From Mesorhizobium sp. (lineage in GTDB: Bacteria > Pseudomonadota > Alphaproteobacteria > Rhizobiales > Rhizobiaceae), in contig SAKE01000001.1 in assembly GCA_004017275.1 (NCBI GenBank), positions 124,001 through 188,000 on the forward strand: DNA of 64,000 nucleotides, read 5' to 3'. The notes below the pieces were generated by a model, which saw only the letters and a list, made by a program, of their open reading frames with translations, made no database searches and was not told the DNA's origin. The position numbers and the translations under genes were made by a program. Numbering within the stretch: the first letter of the stretch is position 1; each line of letters starts with the position of its first letter. Shown here piece by piece: positions 56,619-64,000 of the stretch.

Positions 56619-57513
56619 CACGCAATCCGCTTGCAATATCGAGGAACCAATCGACGACGAAATTGATGCTGACCGTCAACAGTGCAATGGCGGCGGCAGG
56701 CAGAAGCGGCGTGATGTTGCCATAGCTGATGAAGGTGGCGCTTTCCCTGACCATCGTGCCCCAGTCCGCCGACGGCGGCTGTATCCCCAATCCCAGAAAT
56801 GACAGTGCCGAGATCGTGAGGAACACGAAGCAGAAGCGCAGGCCGAATTCGGCGATCAGCGTGGGCATGATATTGGGCAGTATTTCCCGCACTATGATCC
56901 ACAGTGTCCTTTCACCGCGGAGACTGGCGACTTCGATGAATTCCATCACCGCGACGTTGCGAGCCGACGATCTCGCCAGCCGGAAGATCTGCGTGGAGTT
57001 CAAAACGGCGATGATCATCACGATGCTCGGGATCGATGAGCCAAAGAGCGCCAGGAGGATAAGCGCAAAGATCAGCTGAGGGATCGCCATCAGCATGTCC
57101 GCCACGCCTGACAGGACGTGGTCGAGCCACGACGGCGAAATCGCCGACAATATCCCAAGGGTACCGCCAAGCAGAAAGGCAATGGTCGTCGTTATGAAGG
57201 CGATGCCGACGGAATTTCGGGCGCCATAGATGATGCGGCTCATGACGTCGCGACCAAGCTGGTCGGTGCCGAAGAGAAACGTGGAGTTCCAGGCCGCGAA
57301 TGGCTGGCTGGAAACCACATCCGCTTCGCCGTAGGGGGCGATCAACGGCGCGAAAAGCGCGAGAATTGCATAGAGAAGAATGACGCACAGGCCCAGCCAT
57401 GTGGTCAGCGATGCCCTTCTGAGGCCGGCCCAGACCAGACCCGTTCGTGATCGCCGGTATCGGACCGCGCGGGCTGGCAGGTTTGTATCGGATGGGCGCA
57501 TCGCATTTCTCAT
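56608..57513 (-). CDS. Peptide-type ABC transporter permease (DppC-like)
   Basis: 301 aa from ATG 57513 (MRNAMRPSDTNLP), whose ATGA overlaps the stop of the upstream permease. It has an N-terminal transmembrane helix (WLGLCVILLYAILALFAPLI), the DppC signature FGTDQLGRDVMSRIIYGARN, more membrane helices, and the EAA-type loop near EFIEVASLRGERTLWIIVRE-IL followed by NIMPTLIAEFG. It forms the channel with the adjoining DppB-like protein. The open frame extends to 57789, but that part overlaps the upstream gene and is Arg/His-rich shadow. Confidence 0.92.
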   Translation of the reverse strand: MRNAMRPSDTNLPARAVRYRRSRTGLVWAGLRRASLTTWLGLCVILLYAILALFAPLIAPYGEADVVSSQPFAAWNSTFLFGTDQLGRDVMSRIIYGARNSVGIAFITTTIAFLLGGTLGILSAISPSWLDHVLSGVADMLMAIPQLIFALILLALFGSSIPSIVMIIAVLNSTQIFRLARSSARNVAVMEFIEVASLRGERTLWIIVREILPNIMPTLIAEFGLRFCFVFLTISALSFLGLGIQPPSADWGTMVRESATFISYGNITPLLPAAAIALLTVSINFVVDWFLDIASGLRDDQ

Positions 57514-58520
57514 CTCGGGTGCGCCAGGCGGGGATTGGTGGCGATGGCGATGACGTCGGCCAGAAGATTGAGAAGGATGTAGGAAGCGGCGAAGATGAGC
57601 GCGCAACCCTGCACCACCGGAATGTCGCGTGAACGCACCGCATCGACCATGGCCTGGCCGATGCCGGGATAGACGAAGACCACCTCGACCACGACGACGC
57701 CGACGATGAGATAGGCAAGATTGAAGGCGATGACCGCCACAATCGGCGCCCATGCATTGGGCAAGGCGTGCCGCAGAATGACGCGCCATGGTGGCACACC
57801 CTTGAGCTTCGCCATTTCGATGTAGGGGTGGGAAAGAAGGCCGATGATGGCGGCGCGGGTCATTCGCATCATATGGGCAATGATGCCGAAGCTGAGTGTG
57901 AGGACCGGCAAGGCGATGCGCTCGAGGACTTCGATGCTCCCCATACTCGGAGTGACGCGGGCCAGCGAATAGAAAAGCGGTAGCTTGACCGCCAGCAGCA
58001 GCATCAGCACGTAGGCGACGAAGAATTCCGGAAAGGAAATGCTGGCAAGTGTGACTGCGTTAAGGATCCTGTCGAGCCAACTGTTGCGCCGGATCGCGGC
58101 AATGATCCCCAGAAGTAGGGCGATGGGAATGGCGACGAGGGCAGTGATGCCGGCAAGGAAGAGCGTGTTCTTGAGGCGAGGACCGATGATGCTGCCGACG
58201 GTGCGCGGGGTTCCACTTCCCGACGAAAACGAAAGCCCGAGGTCGCCGGTGACCGCGCCACCGATCCACTTCAGATAGCGCTCCGCCACGGGCCGGTCGA
58301 GACCCAGCGATTTTTGGAAATTCGCCACTGTTTCGGGCGTCGCGGCCCGTCCCAGCGTGGCTTTCGCGAAGTCGCCGGGCAGGACCGCGATCGCGGCAAA
58401 GATGATCAGCGACACCGCAAAGAGCGTCACGAAACCCAACCCGAGACGCGTGAAGATGGTTCTGAACAGAGGATTGGATATGATTTCTTTACGCAATGGA
58501 CGGTCTTCCGGTGGAGCCAT
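57510..58520 (-). CDS. Peptide-type ABC transporter permease (DppB-like)
   Basis: 336 aa. N-terminal helix FVTLFAVSLIIFAAIAVLPG with the DppB-type GDFAKATLGRAATPETVANF, several membrane helices, and the EAA loop YIEMAKLKGVPPWRVILRHA-LPNA. It ends with a helix and a basic tail. Its start lies 60 bp after the binding-protein gene, and its end overlaps the DppC-like gene by the ATGA junction, so the permeases are translationally coupled. Confidence 0.92.
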   Translation of the reverse strand: MAPPEDRPLRKEIISNPLFRTIFTRLGLGFVTLFAVSLIIFAAIAVLPGDFAKATLGRAATPETVANFQKSLGLDRPVAERYLKWIGGAVTGDLGLSFSSGSGTPRTVGSIIGPRLKNTLFLAGITALVAIPIALLLGIIAAIRRNSWLDRILNAVTLASISFPEFFVAYVLMLLLAVKLPLFYSLARVTPSMGSIEVLERIALPVLTLSFGIIAHMMRMTRAAIIGLLSHPYIEMAKLKGVPPWRVILRHALPNAWAPIVAVIAFNLAYLIVGVVVVEVVFVYPGIGQAMVDAVRSRDIPVVQGCALIFAASYILLNLLADVIAIATNPRLAHPR

Positions 58521-58579
58521 CGGTCACCGCTGCAAGCGCGGTGACCGACCGATGACTGAGGCGCCTTGAGCCCGCGGCT

Positions 58580-60175
58580 TCAGGCCAGCCACCAGCGTTC
58601 GGCCATCCTGAAATTGTCACACTGCAACATGTTGCCGATCGGCCCATGGGCAATTTTCTTGGAGATCGCATCAATGAACAGGGCGTAGGCGATGACGATG
58701 GCACCCCCGTCATCGTGCAGGATCTGCTGCATCTCGGCGTATATTTCCTGCCGCTTCGCCTTGTCCGGCTCCGCCCTGCCAAGCACCAGAAGCTCGTCGA
58801 AACGCTGGTTCTTCCAGGCCGTATCGTTCCAGGGCGCGCCGCCCGCATAGGCGGTCGTAAACAGGGAATCGCAGGTCGGCTTGCCCAGCCAGTCGACACC
58901 GACAAAGGGCTTGTGTTGCCAGACATTGTCCCAGTAGCCGTCGTCGGCCTCGCGCACGACATTGATCTCTATGCCCGCTTTGGCCGCATGTTCCTTGAAC
59001 AGCAGCGCGGCGTCGATCGCGTTCGGGAAGGCGGTTTCAGCAACCGAGAGGTTCACCGCAACGCTGGTCAGGCCGGCCTTGGCTAGATACTCCTTCGCCT
59101 TCTCGATGTTGTAGCTGTGGACCGGCTCCGGATTAACGGCAAAGGCGATCTGCGGTGCAATGGGATTGTCGTTTGCCACCTTGGCGTTGCCGAGAAACGC
59201 CTTCTTGACGATGTCCTCCCGATCGACCGCGTATTTGAGCGCTCGGCGAACGTCCGGATTGTCGAATGGCGCGACAGTCGTGTTCATGCTGAAGGAGAAG
59301 TGCCGCAAGCCGCTGACTTTCGAAATCTCGATGTCCGCATTCTGTTCCAGCATCGTCAGCGTCTTGATATCGGCATCGACCATATAGTCGATCTCACCCG
59401 TCAGAAGCGCATTCGTGCGCGCGGCGACGTCTATGATATTCACGAATTCAATGGCATCGAAGTAAGGTTGGCCCGGCTTGTGGTAATGCGGATTGCGCTT
59501 CATCTTGACCGCGATACCCGGCTGCGAATCCTCGATGATGTAGGGGCCTGTCGCCACGCCCCTTTCCCAGTCCAGTCCGCCGCCGGCCTTTGCCGGCATC
59601 ACCACCAGATGGCAATCGGAGACGAGGTAGGGGAAATCGGCATTGCCGCCGCTCAGGGTGAAGACGACCGCGCCGTCGCCGTCGCCCTTGACGTCGACGA
59701 TAGCGTCGACAAGCGCCTTTGCGGCGGAACTGGATTTTGGCCCCATGTGATGGCGGTAGGATTCGATCACGTCATTGGCGGTTACCGGTGCGCCATCGTG
59801 AAATTTCAGGTTCGGCCGCAGCTTGAATGTCCAGACCTTGAGGTCTGCCGAAGCCGCAAAGCTTTCCGCGAGATCCGGAACCGCCACGCCATTTGCATCC
59901 AGCTCCGTCAAGGCATTGCAAAGCGTGCCACCGAAGACCACCTGGGTAAATGAGCTTTGCCATGTGGCTGGATCGTAGGAATCCGTCTGCGCACCGTCGT
60001 TGATGGCGAACCGAACCGAACCGCCTTGCTTGGGCGCAGCCTGCGCGGCGCGAATACCCAGCGGCAAGAGCGATACGCCAAGCACCAGGGCACCAACGCC
60101 GCCCATGAATTGACGGCGCGTCGACGCCAGATCGGCGCGGATATCACCTCTCAGAGGATCCTGTTCTTTCTTCAT
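58580..60175 (-). CDS. Family 5 (peptide/opine/amine type) substrate-binding protein, Tat signal
   Basis: 531 aa. I chose ATG 60175 (MKKEQDPLRG) because AAGGGG lies about 8 nt upstream. A twin-arginine signal STRRQFMGGVGALVLGVSLL ends near AAQAAP. Mature protein: GSVRFAINDGAQTDSYDPAT, then the family 5 core with LTELDANGVAVPDLAESFAA, LKVWTFKLRPNLKFHDGAPV and VTANDVIESYRHHM. First gene of the operon at 54129-60175. The ligand is not readable. The adjoining demethylase-like and aminotransferase genes hint at a methylated or other nitrogenous compound rather than a peptide. Confidence 0.9.
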   Translation of the reverse strand: MKKEQDPLRGDIRADLASTRRQFMGGVGALVLGVSLLPLGIRAAQAAPKQGGSVRFAINDGAQTDSYDPATWQSSFTQVVFGGTLCNALTELDANGVAVPDLAESFAASADLKVWTFKLRPNLKFHDGAPVTANDVIESYRHHMGPKSSSAAKALVDAIVDVKGDGDGAVVFTLSGGNADFPYLVSDCHLVVMPAKAGGGLDWERGVATGPYIIEDSQPGIAVKMKRNPHYHKPGQPYFDAIEFVNIIDVAARTNALLTGEIDYMVDADIKTLTMLEQNADIEISKVSGLRHFSFSMNTTVAPFDNPDVRRALKYAVDREDIVKKAFLGNAKVANDNPIAPQIAFAVNPEPVHSYNIEKAKEYLAKAGLTSVAVNLSVAETAFPNAIDAALLFKEHAAKAGIEINVVREADDGYWDNVWQHKPFVGVDWLGKPTCDSLFTTAYAGGAPWNDTAWKNQRFDELLVLGRAEPDKAKRQEIYAEMQQILHDDGGAIVIAYALFIDAISKKIAHGPIGNMLQCDNFRMAERWWLA

Positions 60176-60429
60176 GTCATTCCCCTTTTTTCTTTGACAA
60201 TTCAGATGCGACGGCACGGCTTGCCTGGAAGCCGGCGAAAACTGAGCTCCTCATAAATTGGCCCGGGCAAGCCGCCGCGCGGTGATCGCGCGGAGCCGAT
60301 CCGTATCGATAGTCCGAGCCGCGCAGACGGGCCGCATGTCAGCGGTTCTGGAAATCCTGCGTCGACCCTGAAGGCTGGAAACCTCACCACCTCCAGCCTC
60401 GGGATTGTGGGCAGTATCATTTCATTTAA

Positions 60430-60464
60430 TTGATCGGTCAATAAGAATCTGATTGATCAATCAA
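60430..60464. promoter_or_regulatory. Two TTGATCnnTCAA palindromes, probable TetR operator
   Basis: TTGATCGGTCAA (60430-60441) and TTGATCAATCAA (60453-60464) are 23 bp apart centre to centre. The second also contains the perfect palindrome GATTGATCAATC (60451-60462). They lie in the 345-bp divergent region between the transporter operon and the TetR gene, 57 bp before the latter. This form and position match BetI/TetR-type operators. The regulator at 60521 probably represses both directions here. Confidence 0.7.
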
Positions 60465-60520
60465 ATTTGTATTTCAAAAAAGATCATTGACTGCAGTCTG
60501 TTGCGGGAATAGAAAATTTT

Positions 60521-61174
60521 ATGGCGAAAAAAAATATGGAACATATGCCGCAAAATTCACCGCGCCAACAGCAGCTTCTGGATGCGGCACTGAACGTCGT
60601 GGCGCGCCGGGGGCTGTCGGGCATCACGGTGAACGACATCGCCGATGAAGCGGGATGCAGCTACGGGGTCATCGCGTTCCATTTCAAGACGAAGGAGCGC
60701 CTGCTGCTTGCCGTGCTGGATTTGCTGGCGAGCAATTACGAGAAGATCTGGCTCGATGCGATGACGTCGGCATCGGCATCGCCGGCCGAAAGACTACGCG
60801 TCCTTGTCGACGTGGATTTCGATCCAAGGGTGGCGAAAAGCAAGCATCTGGCTGTCTGGATGGCGTTCTGGGCGGAAGCGTCACGGGTGCCGGCCTACAA
60901 GAAGCGCTGCAGCGAACTCAAGCATCGCTCACTTGAAACCATCGTCACGCTGGTCGCGGCGCTGGCCGCGGAGCGAAAGCTCTCGATCGACGCGAACGCC
61001 GTCGCGCGAGGCCTCTATTCCATTACCGATGGCTGCTGGGTCTTCAGCCATGTGACCGGCGAGAACAGCCCGCAAATGCGGGAGCGGTCCAGACAGGTGT
61101 GCCTGACGTTTCTGGGGGCATTTTTCCCGGACGATTTCGGCAAGCCCGAACAGGCGGCGCCCGTCCGGGCTTAA
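60521..61174 (+). CDS. TetR-family regulator (BetI-like)
   Basis: 217 aa. An N-terminal TetR helix-turn-helix (RQQQLLDAALNVVARRGLSG, then ITVNDIADEAGCSYGVIAFH, F-KTKERLLLAVLD) is followed by a ligand domain with WLDAMTSASASPAERLRVLV, KHLAVWMAFWAEASRVPAYK and ARGLYSITDGCWVFS, as in BetI-type C-terminal domains. It is divergent from the ABC operon and precedes the aminotransferase. The effector is presumably a substrate or product of the pathway encoded here. Confidence 0.9.
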   Translation: MAKKNMEHMPQNSPRQQQLLDAALNVVARRGLSGITVNDIADEAGCSYGVIAFHFKTKERLLLAVLDLLASNYEKIWLDAMTSASASPAERLRVLVDVDFDPRVAKSKHLAVWMAFWAEASRVPAYKKRCSELKHRSLETIVTLVAALAAERKLSIDANAVARGLYSITDGCWVFSHVTGENSPQMRERSRQVCLTFLGAFFPDDFGKPEQAAPVRA

Positions 61175-61258
61175 GACGCCGCCTTGCAGCGGCAATCAAG
61201 GGACGAAGCAAGGCAGATCGCTTCGGCGGCCGGCCCAGGAATATCGCGCAGGAGAGAC

Positions 61259-62662
61259 ATGATGTATGCCGAGATCGGATCGCAATGGAACGTCGCCGAA
61301 CTGGAAGATGCGGCGCATCGCCATCTGATAAGCCCAGCCGAGGAAATGGCCAAGCTCGGGACATCGGGAGGCCGGCCGCTCTTTACATCCGCCGACGGCA
61401 TCTACATTTCGGACAGCCAGGGCCGCACGCTGATCGATGGTCCCGGCGGCATGTGGTGCACGCAGGTTGGCTATAACTCCCAGCCAATTGCCGACGCGAT
61501 TTCCGCACAGGCGCTGCGGCTTTGCTACAATTCCCCCTGGTATTCGATCAATGGCCCGGCAGCGGAACTCGCACGCCGCATCGCCGAATTCGCGCCCGGC
61601 GATCTCAACCATGTATTCTTCACCACCGGCGGCTCGTCCGCGGTCGATTCCGCTCTGCGTTTCGTGCAGTTCTACAACAACGTGCTGGGACGCCCAACGA
61701 AGAAGGCAATCATCTGCCGGATCGACGGTTACCACGGCAGCACGCATCTGACGGCGGCCTGCTCGGGTAGGGCTGGCAACAGACCCAATTTCGACCTAGC
61801 ACTGGACAATGTTTCCTTCATTTCGGCGCCAAATGTTTTCCGGCGTCCGCGGGGCATGAGTGAAGCGGATTTCCTCGATTTCCTCGTCGCCGAGTTCGAG
61901 AACAGGATCGCGGCCCTGGGTGCCGATAATGTCGGCGCCTTTCTCGCCGAACCGCTCCTGGCGTCCGGCGGCATCCTCATCCCGCCGAAGGGCTATCACC
62001 GCCGGATTCTCGATATTTGCCGCAAGCACGACATCCTCTACATCTCGGATGAAGTGGTGACCGGGTTCGGCCGGTGCGGCCATTGGTTCGCGTCGGAAGA
62101 AGTCTTCGACATCGTCCCGGACATCATCACCTTCGCCAAGGGCGTGACATCAGGTTATGTACCACTCGGCGGGTTTGTCATTTCCGAGGCCGTGCTTGGC
62201 CGCGTCAGCGGAGAAAATGCCAGGGGAAGCTTCTATACAAACGGCTACACCTACAGCGGCCATCCCGTCAGCTGCGCGGCGGCGCTCGCCAACATCGACG
62301 TCATCGAGAAAAACGACCTGCTGGCCCATGTGCGCGAAATCGCGCCCTATTTCCAGGAGCAGATCCGCACGCTCGGCGAATTGCCGCTGGTCGGCGATGT
62401 ACGTGGCACCGGGCTGGTTGCCTGCGTCGAATGCGTGACGGACCCCACGTCGGAAGCCGCTACCGACTTCGACAAGGAAGTGTCGCTGCGGGTCGATCGT
62501 CATTGCTACGAGGGCGGCCTCATCGTGCGTCCGATCGGCAATATGTGCGTGCTGTCACCGGCGCTGATCATCACGCGGGAGCAGATCGACCGGATGATCG
62601 CCATCCTGCGCGACAGCATCGTGCGCACACAGGAGGAGATACGGGCGGAAAACCGCTGGTAG
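61259..62662 (+). CDS. Class III PLP-dependent aminotransferase
   Basis: 467 aa. The start MMYAEIGSQW follows AGGAGAG. Fold type I class III features: the glycine-rich phosphate site FFTTGGSSAVDSALRFVQFY, the YHGSTHLTAACSGRAGNRPN segment, the cofactor-binding Asp in ILYISDEVVTGFGRCGHWFA and the Schiff-base Lys in ITFAKGVTSGYVPLGGFVIS. Enzymes of this type move amino groups from diamines, beta- or omega-amino acids or taurine to pyruvate or 2-oxoglutarate. The likely partner reaction is the demethylase-like oxidoreductase that follows 72 bp later. Confidence 0.9.
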   Translation: MMYAEIGSQWNVAELEDAAHRHLISPAEEMAKLGTSGGRPLFTSADGIYISDSQGRTLIDGPGGMWCTQVGYNSQPIADAISAQALRLCYNSPWYSINGPAAELARRIAEFAPGDLNHVFFTTGGSSAVDSALRFVQFYNNVLGRPTKKAIICRIDGYHGSTHLTAACSGRAGNRPNFDLALDNVSFISAPNVFRRPRGMSEADFLDFLVAEFENRIAALGADNVGAFLAEPLLASGGILIPPKGYHRRILDICRKHDILYISDEVVTGFGRCGHWFASEEVFDIVPDIITFAKGVTSGYVPLGGFVISEAVLGRVSGENARGSFYTNGYTYSGHPVSCAAALANIDVIEKNDLLAHVREIAPYFQEQIRTLGELPLVGDVRGTGLVACVECVTDPTSEAATDFDKEVSLRVDRHCYEGGLIVRPIGNMCVLSPALIITREQIDRMIAILRDSIVRTQEEIRAENRW

Positions 62663-62734
62663 GCGTAGGTCGCTCCTCTCCCGCGTGGCCATTCGCCATG
62701 CATGTCCGTCTGTGTCATCTCGTGGAAAAAGCCG

Positions 62735-64000
62735 ATGGTTTCGATTCAATCGCCCCCTGGGTCCGAGCCGGCTGTTTCTTCGCCAAGCGTTTCTCCGCCA
62801 AGCAAGGATCCGTTGCTGCAGCCGCTTCAGATCAAGACACTGAGGTTGCGCAATCGCATTATGAGCACCAGCCATGCGTCCTTCATGGACGATGGCGGGC
62901 TGCCGCTGGAGCGATACCAACGATATCATGAGGAAAAGGCCAAGGGCGGTCTGGCGCTGACCATGTTCGGCGGCTCGTCCATGGTGGACGTCGATTCAAG
63001 CTGGGGTGGCGGCGGGCAGCTCAATCTGGCGACAGACGAGATCATCCCGCATTTCCAGAATTTCTCCCGACGCATTCACGCGCACGGAGCAGCGCTGATG
63101 TGCCAGATTTCGCATCTCGGCCGCCGCGCCGATGCGACGACCCTCAACTGGCTGCCGGCGGTCGCGCCGTCCCGCTCCCGCGAAACGCAGCATCGCGCTT
63201 TCTCCAGGGAAATGGACGAGCACGATATCAGGCGGATCGTCAAAGCCTACGGCGTCGCCGCCGGGCGATGCCGGGAGGGCGGCCTCGACGGGGTGGAGAC
63301 GCTGACCGGCGGTCATCTGATCGGCCAGTTCTTTTCGCCCCGCACCAATTTTCGTACGGACCGGTTCGGCGGCTCGGTCGAGAACCGCGTTCGCTTCGGC
63401 CTCATGGTGCATGAGGAAATCAGGCGGCGGCTTGGCGACGGCATGATCCTCAGCATGCGCTTCATCATCGACGAGGCGGACAAGGACGGCCTCTCGTTCG
63501 AGGACTGCCTCGAGATCGCCCGGATTTTCGAGCGGGAAGGTCTGGTGGACGTTTTCAACTGCATCTTCGGCAGGATGGATACCGTCATTGCGCTGGCCGA
63601 GCAGAACATGCCGGGCATGTCGCAGCCACTTGCCCCCTTCCTGTCGCAGGTCGGGGCTTTCCGCCAGCACACGCGGCTGCCGGTCTTTCATGCGGCGCGC
63701 ATAACCGACATTGCGACCGCCCGCTATGCGATCCGCGAGGGCCTGCTCGACATGGTAGCGATGACGCGCGCCCACATGGCCGACCCGCAGATCGTCAACA
63801 AACTAATGCGCGGCGAGGAAGAGCGGATTCGTCCCTGCGTCGGTGCATCCTACTGCATGCACAAGAAGGTCAACTGTATTCACAATCCGGCATCCGGCCG
63901 TGAGACGATATTGCCGCAGATCATCGAAACGGCAGCCAAGAAGCGTCGGGTCGTGGTCGTCGGCGGCGGCCCGGCAGGACTGGAAGCCGCCCGGGTCTGC
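62735..64000 (+). CDS. Old-yellow-enzyme / Fe-S / FAD oxidoreductase, N-methyl-amine demethylase-like (cut by window end)
   Basis: 422 codons are visible from ATG 62735; an in-frame ATG at 62702 is an alternative start. An OYE-type FMN barrel is readable: DPLLQPLQIKTLRLRNRIMS, TSHASFMDDGGLPLERYQRY, LALTMFGGSS, MCQISHLGRRADA, GGHLIGQFFSPRTNFRTDRF and GGSVENRVRFG. After it comes a Cys cluster, CVGASYCMHKKVNCIHNP, for a 4Fe-4S centre, then VVVVGGGPAGLEAARVC, the start of an FAD/NAD domain. This is the trimethylamine-dehydrogenase architecture. The family includes N-methylproline and dimethylglycine-type demethylases; the SHA/YHEEKA pattern is like those. Confidence 0.85.
   Translation, partial: MVSIQSPPGSEPAVSSPSVSPPSKDPLLQPLQIKTLRLRNRIMSTSHASFMDDGGLPLERYQRYHEEKAKGGLALTMFGGSSMVDVDSSWGGGGQLNLATDEIIPHFQNFSRRIHAHGAALMCQISHLGRRADATTLNWLPAVAPSRSRETQHRAFSREMDEHDIRRIVKAYGVAAGRCREGGLDGVETLTGGHLIGQFFSPRTNFRTDRFGGSVENRVRFGLMVHEEIRRRLGDGMILSMRFIIDEADKDGLSFEDCLEIARIFEREGLVDVFNCIFGRMDTVIALAEQNMPGMSQPLAPFLSQVGAFRQHTRLPVFHAARITDIATARYAIREGLLDMVAMTRAHMADPQIVNKLMRGEEERIRPCVGASYCMHKKVNCIHNPASGRETILPQIIETAAKKRRVVVVGGGPAGLEAARVC

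Noticed and set aside
1..64000. CRISPR arrays, rRNA, tRNA genes and insertion sequences
   Set aside because: I looked for regularly spaced repeats, tRNA-like cloverleaf ends and transposase motifs, and saw none that I can support. The island ends use the guaA sequence rather than a tRNA.

Overview
The window looks like the chromosome of an alphaproteobacterium of the order Rhizobiales, most likely Mesorhizobium or a close relative. This is inferred from high GC content, rhizobial-style ABC and catabolic genes, and a duplicated guaA 3'-end sequence of the kind used as an integration site in this group. No rRNA or taxonomic marker gene is present, so the genus is a guess.

Layout. (1) 1-1961: an EthD-like gene cut by the window edge, a secreted alpha/beta hydrolase, and a divergent LysR regulator. 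(2) 2381-53608: a 51-kb segment bounded by two identical 25-bp direct repeats that contain the last codons of guaA (reading T-I-E-W-E-stop). Flanking sequence is also related on both sides, so the segment looks like a genomic island or one unit of a tandem array. I recognise no integrase inside it. (3) 54129-64000: a five-gene peptide/amine-type ABC transporter operon on the minus strand, with a divergent TetR regulator, a class III aminotransferase and an old-yellow-enzyme/Fe-S/FAD demethylase-like oxidoreductase (cut by the window end).

The island carries three blocks. Block A (3339-37282) encodes a giant 8,639-residue LEPR-XLL surface or secreted protein with RTX repeats, EF-hand-like loops, two lectin-like domains and a C-terminal metzincin-like protease motif. 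It is followed by an unusual set of partners: a GAF-like/HlyD fusion, an M50 site-2-protease/HlyD fusion, a SapC-family protein, a short accessory SecA and a periplasmic HlyD adaptor. There is no ABC exporter ATPase and no TolC. My reading is a poorly described export and display system for the giant protein, possibly powered by the accessory SecA. Block B (37524-40912, minus strand) is a LodA/GoxA-like cysteine-tryptophylquinone oxidase with its LodB-like flavoprotein maturase. Block C (41058-53083, plus strand) is a tight four-gene operon of large proteins (1154, 914, 1505 and 431 aa) of unknown function. They resemble, from memory, uncharacterised proteins that recur together in unrelated bacteria. 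Blocks A and C are the best candidates for undescribed biology.

The left end of the island holds a frameshifted, truncated TPR (YaiO-like) pseudogene and a very AT-rich region just before the giant gene.
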